A DNA stretch of 8,892 nucleotides from Thermoanaerobaculia bacterium (lineage in GTDB: Bacteria > Acidobacteriota > Thermoanaerobaculia > UBA5066), in assembly GCA_017999215.1 (NCBI GenBank), contig JAGOBQ010000140.1:1-8892 (forward strand), in the 5' to 3' direction. The number at the start of each line of letters is the position of its first letter. Positions within the stretch are counted from its first letter, which is position 1. The position numbers and the translations under genes are program-made. Under the pieces are notes generated by a model that was not told the DNA's origin, searched no databases, and saw only the letters and a list, made by a program, of their open reading frames with translations. Shown here piece after piece: positions 1-5,181 of the stretch.

Positions 1-216
1 GCCTACCTCCGCTTCCTCTACACGCCCGAGGCCCAGGCGATCGCCGCCCGGCACCACTACCGGCCGCGCCTCCCCGAGGCCGCGGCGAAGGCCGGGCGCG
101 CCTTCCCCTCCGTCGCGACCTTCACGATCGACGGGCTCTTCGGCGGCTGGCGCGCCGCGCAGAAGAGGCACTTCGACGACGGCGGCGTCTTCGACTCCCT
201 CTTCACCACGAAGTGA
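1..216 (+). CDS. Periplasmic sulfate-binding protein, C-terminal part (5' end outside window)
   Basis: The last 71 codons of a substrate-binding protein, open at the window edge and ending in TGA. It would capture sulfate or thiosulfate in the periplasm and deliver it to the CysT/CysW permease. Seen: a C-terminal lobe pattern typical of Sbp/CysP. It has AYLRFLYTPEAQ at the start, a HHYRPR segment, a FPSV..FTIDGLFGGW stretch and a final HFDDGGVFDSLF. E. coli Sbp, from memory, has the same order (YL..LYSP.AQ, YYR, FG.W, HF..GG..D.L). Its stop overlaps the GTG start of the next gene. Sbp and CysP cannot be told apart from this fragment, so no symbol is given. The signal peptide and ligand-binding N-lobe are not visible. 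Confidence 0.9.
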   Translation, partial: AYLRFLYTPEAQAIAARHHYRPRLPEAAAKAGRAFPSVATFTIDGLFGGWRAAQKRHFDDGGVFDSLFTTK

Positions 217-1043
217 GCCGGCGGCGCGTCTCCCCGTCCCTCCTCCCGGGCTTCGGCCCGGCGCTCGGGGTGACGCTCCTCCTCCTCTCGCTCGTCGTCC
301 TCGCGCCGCTCGCCGCGCTCCTGGCGACGACGCTCCGCGGCACCCCGCGCGAGTTCCTCGCGGCCGTCTCGACGCCGCGCGTCGTCGCCGCGGTGAGGCT
401 CTCGTTCCTCGTCTCGCTCGGGGCGGCGGCCGTCTCCGCGCTCCTCGGCCTCCTCCTCGGCTGGGTCCTCGTCCGCTACCGCTTCCCGGGACGGCGCCTC
501 CTCGACGCCCTCGTCGACCTCCCGTTCGCGCTCCCGACGGCCGTTGCCGGGATCACCCTCACGACGCTCTACGCGCCGACCGGCTGGCTCGGGAGGCCCC
601 TTGCCGCGCTCGGCGTCCCGGTGGCCTTCACCCCGCTCGGCATCGGCGTCGCGCTCGTCTTCCTCGGCCTCCCCTTCACCGTGAGGACGCTCCAGCCCGT
701 CCTCGCGAGCCTCGACCCGGAGGTCGAGGAGGCCGCGGCGAGCCTCGGCGCGACGCGGCTCGAGACGTTCCGCCGCGTCCTCCTCCCGGAGCTCCTCCCC
801 GCGCTCCTCACCGGGACGACGCTCGCGTTCGCGCGAGGCCTCGGCGAGTACGGCTCGGTCGTCTTCATCTCGGGGAACATGCCGATGAGGACCGAGATCG
901 CGCCGCTCCTCGTCATGACGAAGCTCGAGCAGTACGACGTGGCCGGGGCGACCGCGCTCGCGACGCTCCTCCTCGTCGCCTCGTTCCTCCTCCTCCTCGT
1001 CCTGAACCGCCTCGAGGCGTGGGCGGCGAGGGCCGTCCGGTGA
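213..1043 (+). CDS. cysT: Sulfate/thiosulfate ABC transporter permease CysT (CysU)
   Basis: Inner-membrane permease, 276 aa, close to the usual length of about 277 aa. With CysW it forms the channel of the sulfate/thiosulfate importer. Hydrophobic segments lie near residues 17-39, 61-87, 103-120, 142-160, 195-220 and 246-266. The cytoplasmic EAA loop that docks on the ATPase is at about 172-191 (EEAAASLGATRLETFRRVLL). It is followed by the family-typical GLGEYGSVVFISGNMPM at 209-225. The GTG start at 213 is chosen because it overlaps the TGA of the binding-protein gene (GTGA), the first of three such junctions here. No separate strong Shine-Dalgarno is seen, which fits translational coupling. 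Assignment to CysT rather than CysW rests on gene order and the SGNMP motif. A molybdate or tungstate permease is less likely, because two different permease genes and an Sbp-like protein are present. Confidence 0.93.
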   Translation: MSRRRVSPSLLPGFGPALGVTLLLLSLVVLAPLAALLATTLRGTPREFLAAVSTPRVVAAVRLSFLVSLGAAAVSALLGLLLGWVLVRYRFPGRRLLDALVDLPFALPTAVAGITLTTLYAPTGWLGRPLAALGVPVAFTPLGIGVALVFLGLPFTVRTLQPVLASLDPEVEEAAASLGATRLETFRRVLLPELLPALLTGTTLAFARGLGEYGSVVFISGNMPMRTEIAPLLVMTKLEQYDVAGATALATLLLVASFLLLLVLNRLEAWAARAVR

Positions 1044-1867
1044 GCGCTCCACGCAGCCGGGAGCCGCGCGCCGTGCGGCTCCTCCTGATCGCCCTCGCCC
1101 TCGCGGCGTTCGCCCTCTTCCTCCTGGTCCCGCTCGCGGCCGTCTTCGTCGAGGCCTTCCGGGACGGCGCGCGCGCCTGGCTCGCCGCCGTCACCGAGCC
1201 CGACGCCCGCCACGCGCTGAAGCTGACGCTCCTCGTCGCGGCGATCGCCGTCCCCGTGAACGCGTTTTTCGGCCTCGCGGCGGGCTGGGCGCTCGGGAAG
1301 TTCCGCTTCCCGGGGCGCAGCCTCGTCCTGACGCTCGTCGACCTGCCGTTCGCGGTCTCGCCCGTCGTCGCCGGCCTCGTCTTCGTCCTCCTCTTCGGGC
1401 GCACGGGCTTCTTCGGTCCGTGGCTCGCCGGCCGCGGAATCGAGGTCGTCTTTGCCCTCCCGGGCATTGTCCTCGCGACCGTCTTCGTCACCTTCCCGTT
1501 CGTCGCGCGCGAGGTCGTCCCGCTCATGCAGTCGCAGGGGACCGACGAGGAGGAGGCGGCCCGGGTCCTCGGCGCCGGGTTCTTCACGACGTTCTTCCGC
1601 GTGACGCTCCCGAACGTGAAGTGGGCGCTCCTCTACGGCATCGTCCTCTGCACCGCCCGCGCCGTCGGCGAGTTCGGGGCGGTCTCCGTCGTCTCGGGCC
1701 ACGTCCGCGGGGAGACGAACACGCTCCCGCTCCACGTCGAGACCCTCTACAACGAGTACGCCTTCCAGGGGGCGTTCGCGGCCGCCTCGCTCCTCACCTT
1801 CGTCGCCCTCGCCACGATGGCGGCGAAGGCGATCGTCTCGCGCCGCGCGAGGGAGGAGGCCCCTTGA
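1040..1867 (+). CDS. cysW: Sulfate/thiosulfate ABC transporter permease CysW
   Basis: The second permease subunit, 275 aa, pairing with CysT in the inner membrane. Hydrophobic segments lie near residues 12-38, 62-84, 98-120, 136-157, 195-220 and 245-265. The EAA loop is at about 171-190 (EEAARVLGAGFFTTFFRVTL), followed by ARAVGEFGAVSVVSG and then RGETNTLPLHVE, the last typical of CysW. The frame extends back to a GTG at 1019. The GTG at 1040 is preferred because it makes the same 4-base GTGA overlap with the preceding stop as the other junctions, and the added seven residues carry no recognisable feature. The last bases overlap the TTG start of cysA. The three overlaps imply co-translation and near-equal amounts of subunits. 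Confidence 0.93.
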   Translation: MSAPRSREPRAVRLLLIALALAAFALFLLVPLAAVFVEAFRDGARAWLAAVTEPDARHALKLTLLVAAIAVPVNAFFGLAAGWALGKFRFPGRSLVLTLVDLPFAVSPVVAGLVFVLLFGRTGFFGPWLAGRGIEVVFALPGIVLATVFVTFPFVAREVVPLMQSQGTDEEEAARVLGAGFFTTFFRVTLPNVKWALLYGIVLCTARAVGEFGAVSVVSGHVRGETNTLPLHVETLYNEYAFQGAFAAASLLTFVALATMAAKAIVSRRAREEAP

Positions 1868-2934
1868 GCATCGAGGTCCGGTCCGTCTCGAAGTCGTTCG
1901 GGAGCTTCCTCGCGCTCGACGACGTCTCCCTTCGCGTCGGCGACGGCGAGCTCGTCGCCCTCCTCGGCCCCTCCGGCGGCGGCAAGACGAGCCTCCTCCG
2001 GATCATCGCGGGGCTCGAGGAGCCCGACCGCGGCTCCGTCCTCTTCCACGGGGAGGACGCCACGCGCCGCGACGCCCGCGAGCGGCGCGTCGGCTTCGTC
2101 TTCCAGCACTACGCCCTCTTCCGCCGGATGACCGTCTTCGAGAACGTGGCGTTCGGCCTCCGCGTCAAGCCGCGCGACGAGCGCCCCTCGGAGAGCGACG
2201 TGAAGCGCCGCGTCGGCGAGCTCCTGAAGCTCGTCCAGCTCGACTGGCTCGGCGACCGCCTCCCTTCCGAGCTCTCCGGCGGGCAGCGCCAGCGGGTCGC
2301 GCTCGCCCGCGCCCTCGCCGTGGAACCGAAGGTCCTCCTCCTCGACGAGCCGTTCGGGTCGCTCGACGCGCGGGTCCGCCAGGAGCTGCGGCGCTGGCTC
2401 CGGCGGCTCCACGACGAGATCCGCCTCACGAGCCTCTTCGTCACGCACGACCAGGAGGAGGCGCTCGAGGTCGCCGACCGCGTCGTCCTCCTCGACCGGG
2501 GGCGCGTCGTCCAGGACGGCACCCCCGCCGACCTGTTCGAGCGCCCCGCGGGCCCCTTCGTCCTCGACTTCCTCGGCTCCGTGAACATCTTGCACGGCCG
2601 GGTCGAGAACGGCCGGGCCCATCTCGGTCCGCTCTCCGTCGACTACCCGGGCCCGCCGCAGGCCGGCGCTCTGCCCGCCTCCGGATACGCCCGGTCGTGG
2701 GAGATCGACCTCTCGCGCGACCTCGACGGGACAGAGGGCTTCCCGGCCGCCGTTCTCCACGTCGCGGCGGCCGGCGCCGTCGTCCGCCTCGAGCTCGCGC
2801 CCGACGACGGCACGACCCTCAAGGTCGAGATCTCGCGCGAGCGCTTCGCCGAGCTCGCTCCTTCCCCGGGCGACCGCCTCCGGGTCGTCCCTCGAAACGT
2901 GAGGGTTTTCCTCGGCGGGCCGGGGCGGGGATAA
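1864..2934 (+). CDS. cysA: Sulfate/thiosulfate import ATP-binding protein CysA
   Basis: Cytoplasmic ATPase, 356 aa, that drives sulfate/thiosulfate import through CysT/CysW. All ABC motifs are present. Walker A GPSGGGKT is at 35-42, the Q-loop Gln at 81 (VFQHYALF), and the signature LSGGQ at 137-141. Walker B VLLLDE is at 157-162, the D-loop SLDA follows, and the H-loop His is at 195 (FVTHDQEEA). Residues from about 240 to the end form a TOBE-like regulatory domain ending PRNVRVFLGG. This is the architecture of the CysA/MalK group. The start is TTG at 1864, overlapping the cysW stop (TTGA). It places the first strand (SIEVRSVSKSFG) where the family expects it, and the open frame upstream lies inside cysW. 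The gene ends seven bases before the sigma gene, with no terminator between them. Confidence 0.95.
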   Translation: MSIEVRSVSKSFGSFLALDDVSLRVGDGELVALLGPSGGGKTSLLRIIAGLEEPDRGSVLFHGEDATRRDARERRVGFVFQHYALFRRMTVFENVAFGLRVKPRDERPSESDVKRRVGELLKLVQLDWLGDRLPSELSGGQRQRVALARALAVEPKVLLLDEPFGSLDARVRQELRRWLRRLHDEIRLTSLFVTHDQEEALEVADRVVLLDRGRVVQDGTPADLFERPAGPFVLDFLGSVNILHGRVENGRAHLGPLSVDYPGPPQAGALPASGYARSWEIDLSRDLDGTEGFPAAVLHVAAAGAVVRLELAPDDGTTLKVEISRERFAELAPSPGDRLRVVPRNVRVFLGGPGRG

Positions 2935-2935
2935 T
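2907..2935 (+). promoter_or_regulatory. Possible weak promoter at the end of cysA, in front of the sigma gene
   Basis: GATAAT at 2930-2935 matches five of six bases of a -10 box. A poor -35 (TTTCCT, 3 of 6) lies 17 bases upstream. Transcription would begin near 2942, which is exactly the GTG of the sigma gene. The TAA stop of cysA forms part of the -10, so chance is a real alternative. Confidence 0.25.
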
Positions 2936-2941
2936 CGCCCC

Positions 2942-3502
2942 GTGCCGGGAGAGACCGCACCGCTCGAGAACGTGGTCTGGGCGGCGACGCGATTCGCGCC
3001 GTCGCAGGATGGGGCGCGCCCGGCCGGGCTCGAGGCGCGGTACTGGGACTGGGAGGACCTCTACTCCCGCCTCGGACCGGGCCTCGTCGTCCTTGGCGCG
3101 CGCCGGTTCGGGCTCAGCCGGGACGACGCGGAGGAGGCCCTCCAGATGGCGGCGACGGCCATCGTCCTGGCCGCTCCATCCGTCCGGTCGCCCGAGGCCT
3201 ACCTCACCTCGGTCTTCCTCCGCGAGTGCCTCGGGATCCTCCGACGGCGGAGCCAGCTGGCCCGGACCGAGGTCGCCCCGCCAGTCGGATTCGATGCGGC
3301 GGACGACTCCTGCGAGCGGATCGAGGTCGCCTGCCGGTTCCGACAGGCGTTCTCGCTCCTTTCCCCCGTCTGCCGGTCGATGATGCGGAGCTGCCTGCTC
3401 GGCGGGAAGAGACGCGCCGACGCCGATTCCTCGTCCGCCGCCCGCACGGCCTACAAGCGCTACCGGAAATGCCTGAGGACGCTCGCCCATGCCCTCGGCT
3501 GA
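2942..3502 (+). CDS. ECF-like sigma-70 family factor with a degenerate region 4
   Basis: A 186-aa protein that would direct RNA polymerase to a dedicated regulon. Residues 35-108 follow the sigma region 2 pattern: a helix ending LGARRFGLSRDDAEEALQMA (51-70, the counterpart of the DAEDLVQE core-binding segment), then YLTSVFLRECLGILRRR (87-103, region 2.3-2.4). Region 4 should lie at about 128-184. It begins well (FSLLSPVCRSMMRS) and ends like an ECF C-terminus (YKRYRKCLRTLAHAL). The middle, where the helix-turn-helix should be, reads GGKRRADADSSSA and lacks the usual E-I-A motif. There are six cysteines, unusually many. The GTG at 2942 is seven bases after cysA with no good Shine-Dalgarno; a GTG at 2972 is an in-frame alternative. 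The next gene overlaps by 14 bases and carries an anti-sigma zinc motif. That supports the sigma call, but an inactive relative is possible. Confidence 0.72.
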   Translation: MPGETAPLENVVWAATRFAPSQDGARPAGLEARYWDWEDLYSRLGPGLVVLGARRFGLSRDDAEEALQMAATAIVLAAPSVRSPEAYLTSVFLRECLGILRRRSQLARTEVAPPVGFDAADDSCERIEVACRFRQAFSLLSPVCRSMMRSCLLGGKRRADADSSSAARTAYKRYRKCLRTLAHALG

Positions 3503-4784
3503 CCGGCACCTCGGCGAGCTGGAGCTGCTCGAGCGGGCGATGACGCCCGGCCTGGCGCCCGACCCGCACGCCGCGAGCTGCCCGACCTGCCGGGACCGGA
3601 TCGAGGGGCTCGCGGCGGGTCGCGACCACCTGGCCGATCTCGCCGCGCTGGCGACCGAGGCGGAATCGGGTCCCCGCGTTCCCGTCCCCACGGCGCTCTC
3701 CCGCCTGTCCCGGACGCTCGCCCGGGCCGAGGACCTCGTCCGCGCGGCGGAACGCGACGACGCGGCCCTCTCGGCGTGGCTCGACGGGGCCTCCGCTCGC
3801 CCCGACTTCCCGGACGTCGCGCTGCACGCGCTCCAGATCGCCTCGAGGCTCACGTCCCGGCGCCCCTCGGTGGCGCTCGCGTTCGCCCGATCGGTCCGCG
3901 AGCGTCTGAAGGGAGACGGCGGAGGGGACCGGTCGCTCCTCGCGGCCGAGATCGGCCTCCTCGAGAGCCAGGCCTTCGTCTACGTGGGTCGGATCGACGA
4001 GGCGTGCGAGCTGGCCCTCGCGGCCTCCTCGGCGATCGAGGCGGCCGACGCCCCCGGCCTGCTGCGCGCCCGTGCCGCCTATTACGCCGGCTCAGCGCTC
4101 TGGGGGGCGGGTCGATCCGAGGCCGCGTTGAGCCGCCTCCTCGCGGCCCGCGAAGCTTTCGCCGCGGACGGTCAGGACCCCTGGGTCGGCCGGGCCGAAG
4201 GCGCGATCGGACTCGTTCACTTCAGCGAGGCCCGGTTTCGCGAGGCCCTGCACGCCTTCGACGCCGCCCTCGAGCGCCTCGACCCGGACGTGGACCCGGG
4301 TCCCTGGGAGGCGATCCAGCAGAACCGCGCCGGGATCCTGATGAACCTCGGACGTCTCTCCGAGGCCCGGTCGGCCTTCGGGCAGGCCCTCGAGCTCGCC
4401 GTCCGGCACGGCCTCTCGGCGGCCGCGACGACGGTCCGGGTCAACCTCCTGAACCTCGGCCTCGAGGAGGGCACCTTCGAGGACGTCCGCGTACGCGGGA
4501 GGAAGCTCGTCGCCTTCTGCGACCGGGAGGGGCTCTCGGTCGACGCCTACTACGCGAGGCTCGCGCTGGCCGAGGCGCAGGCGGCGCTCGGCAGCTACGG
4601 CGAGGTCCGGGCCCTGGTCGAAGCGATCCGCAGGGACGCCCCGCCCGAGGTCCGCGACGATCCCGACGCGACCCTTCTCCTGGACCGGCTCGACGCCGGA
4701 GACAACGAGATGGCCGGCCGGCTTCGGCGGCTCCGCCATTACCTCTCCGGCCGAGACCGGTTCGAGGCGGCGAAGCGAGCCTGA
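3489..4784 (+). CDS. Zinc-finger anti-sigma (ZAS/zf-HC2-like) protein fused to a TPR-like helical domain
   Basis: A 431-aa soluble protein, probably the partner that holds the adjacent sigma factor inactive. Seen: a H-x3-C-x2-C motif (H27, C31, C34 in HAASCPTC), the signature of zinc-binding anti-sigma factors. After it comes an almost wholly helical, Ala/Leu/Arg-rich body. Repeating pairs of about 35-40 residues from roughly 150 to 385 look like TPR units, for example AEIGLLESQAFVYVGRIDEA, YYAGSALWGAGRSEAALSRL, HFSEARFREALHAFDAAL, NRAGILMNLGRLSEARSAF and LALAEAQAALGSYGEVRALV. No membrane segment or signal peptide is visible, so unlike most ZAS proteins it should stay in the cytoplasm and sense through the TPR part. 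The ATG at 3489 lies inside the sigma gene, with GAGG about 10 bases upstream; M18 is an alternative that also keeps the zinc motif. The ligand or partner is unknown. Confidence 0.75.
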   Translation: MPSADRHLGELELLERAMTPGLAPDPHAASCPTCRDRIEGLAAGRDHLADLAALATEAESGPRVPVPTALSRLSRTLARAEDLVRAAERDDAALSAWLDGASARPDFPDVALHALQIASRLTSRRPSVALAFARSVRERLKGDGGGDRSLLAAEIGLLESQAFVYVGRIDEACELALAASSAIEAADAPGLLRARAAYYAGSALWGAGRSEAALSRLLAAREAFAADGQDPWVGRAEGAIGLVHFSEARFREALHAFDAALERLDPDVDPGPWEAIQQNRAGILMNLGRLSEARSAFGQALELAVRHGLSAAATTVRVNLLNLGLEEGTFEDVRVRGRKLVAFCDREGLSVDAYYARLALAEAQAALGSYGEVRALVEAIRRDAPPEVRDDPDATLLLDRLDAGDNEMAGRLRRLRHYLSGRDRFEAAKRA

Positions 4785-4796
4785 CGGAGGCTCGGG

Positions 4797-4955
4797 TCAA
4801 CCGATCGGCTGCTTCCGCACGGTATCTCCCCCATCGCTGAGCGTCGTTTCCGTCGTGGTGGACGGTGTCGTGACCGAGGAGGTCTCCGACGCGCCGTCCG
4901 TCGACGGCGCCCCGAGGCCGGTGACGAGAAGAAGAATCAGCGCCAGGACGTCCAT
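4797..4955 (-). CDS. Small hydrophobic-headed, Thr/Ser-rich peptide (52 aa, unknown function)
   Basis: A short - strand gene, ATG at 4955 to TGA at 4797, that I do not recognise. Residues 2-16 (DVLALILLLVTGLGA) are strongly hydrophobic and could be a membrane anchor or an atypical export signal with no N-terminal Lys/Arg. Residues 17-40 are a low-complexity tail dominated by Thr, Ser, Pro and Asp (for example TTPSTTTETT). The end is DGGDTVRKQPIG. No Cys is present, so it is not a lipoprotein. Support for a real gene: GGAGG four bases before the ATG, a sharp hydrophobic-to-polar switch typical of exported peptides, and placement in a gap otherwise empty. It ends 12 bases from the stop of the TPR gene on the other strand. 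Thr-rich runs also arise by chance in GC-rich DNA, so this remains a candidate. Confidence 0.55.
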   Translation of the reverse strand: MDVLALILLLVTGLGAPSTDGASETSSVTTPSTTTETTLSDGGDTVRKQPIG

Positions 4956-4959
4956 GAAT

Positions 4960-4964
4960 CCTCC
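4960..4964 (-). promoter_or_regulatory. Shine-Dalgarno of the 52-aa gene
   Basis: Reads GGAGG on the - strand, four bases before the ATG at 4955. It is one of the clearest ribosome binding sites in the window and the main support for that small gene. Confidence 0.6.
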
Positions 4965-4967
4965 ATT

Positions 4968-4984
4968 CCGGCCGTTTCGGCCGG
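4968..4984 (-). other. Perfect 7-bp inverted repeat, 3-base loop, in the leader of the 52-aa gene
   Basis: CCGGCCG and CGGCCGG flank TTT (AAA on the - strand). In the small gene's mRNA it would be a very stable hairpin ending three bases before the GGAGG. It could stabilise the transcript or keep the ribosome site open. As DNA it could equally be an operator half-site pair. No U tract follows, so it is not a typical terminator. Confidence 0.45.
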
Positions 4985-5043
4985 TCGTCGCTCAGGGGCC
5001 CAGCCCCCATTCATTACCTATGAGGGGATTCGACCCCCGAAAC

Positions 5044-5092
5044 TGCCCCCTCTCTCGAAAGAAAAATGAAAAAAGTTACGGTGAGAGGGGCA
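5044..5092 (+). other. Long-loop stem (10 bp, one bulged C) in the BRCT gene leader
   Basis: TGCCCCCTCTC at 5044-5054 pairs with GAGAGGGGCA at 5083-5092, leaving one C unpaired. The 28-base loop is A-rich, which stands out in this GC-rich window. The GGGGC of the right arm (5087-5091) can instead pair with GCCCC at 5097-5101 over a five-base loop. The two structures exclude each other. Confidence 0.4.
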
Positions 5093-5125
5093 CTCGGCCC
5101 CCCCGGAATCCCTCATCAGGAGTAG
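5066..5125 (+). CDS. Possible 19-aa leader peptide upstream of the BRCT-like gene
   Basis: ATG at 5066 to TAG at 5123-5125, starting MKKVTVRGAL and containing a Pro-Pro-Gly (GPPGIP), a sequence known to slow ribosomes that lack EF-P help. Its codons run through the right arm of the long-loop stem, so translating it would open that stem. There is no good Shine-Dalgarno (only an A-rich run before the ATG) and no homology I recognise, so chance is quite possible. Confidence 0.2.
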   Translation: MKKVTVRGALGPPGIPHQE

Positions 5126-5138
5126 GGGGATGCCAAGG

Positions 5139-5155
5139 CCGGGGTCCGTCCCCGG
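5139..5155 (+). other. 6-bp G/C hairpin with 5-base loop
   Basis: CCGGGG at 5139-5144 and CCCCGG at 5150-5155 flank TCCGT. It lies five bases before the hairpin that covers the BRCT gene's ribosome binding site, so the two could stack in the mRNA. No U tract follows, so it is not a standard terminator. Confidence 0.4.
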
Positions 5156-5160
5156 ACAGG

Positions 5161-5178
5161 CTCCCCGAAAGGGGGAGG
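5161..5178 (+). promoter_or_regulatory. Hairpin covering the Shine-Dalgarno of the BRCT-like gene
   Basis: CTCCCC (5161-5166) can pair with GGGGAG (5172-5177) across a GAAAG loop; a register with a GAAA tetraloop and a bulged G is also possible. The right arm contains nearly all of the ribosome binding site GGAGG (5174-5178), three bases before the ATG at 5182. When folded, the site would be hidden, which suggests translational control. Confidence 0.4.
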
Positions 5179-5181
5179 TCT

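Larger units (their letters stand above)
4956..5181. other. Divergent noncoding spacer rich in short G/C hairpins
   Basis: These 226 bases separate the - strand 52-aa gene from the + strand BRCT-like gene, so both promoters should lie here. I could not name a convincing -35/-10 pair for either. Two patches stand out as AT-rich: around 5009-5030 and 5055-5080 (A-rich on the + strand). Around them, runs of four or five C and four or five G alternate and give at least six possible stem-loops: 4968-4984, 4995-5007, 5024-5037, 5044-5092, 5139-5155 and 5161-5177. A short leader ORF at 5066-5125 overlaps some of them. No tRNA, repeat array or insertion sequence end is seen. Confidence 0.7.

Noticed and set aside
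1019..1039. Upstream GTG start for cysW
   Set aside because: It adds seven residues without family support. The GTG at 1040 repeats the 4-base overlap pattern of the operon.
57..2760. Long - strand frames opposite cysT, cysW and cysA
   Set aside because: Acidic/Arg-rich low-complexity shadows of well-supported transporter genes.
5012..5040. tRNA T-arm-like string on the - strand (GGGGTCGAATCCCC)
   Set aside because: The loop is one base short of a T-loop, and there is no acceptor, D or anticodon arm around it. Treated as one more short hairpin.
5100..5125. Hammerhead ribozyme core on the - strand (CTGATGA)
   Set aside because: The required GAAA segment and flanking stems are missing at the right spacing.
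4855..5181. Upstream extension of the BRCT-like frame back to a GTG at 4855
   Set aside because: It would cross the hairpin-rich leader, gives a Pro/Arg/Ser-rich chain of no recognisable fold, and overlaps the - strand small gene. The ATG at 5182 has its own GGAGG.
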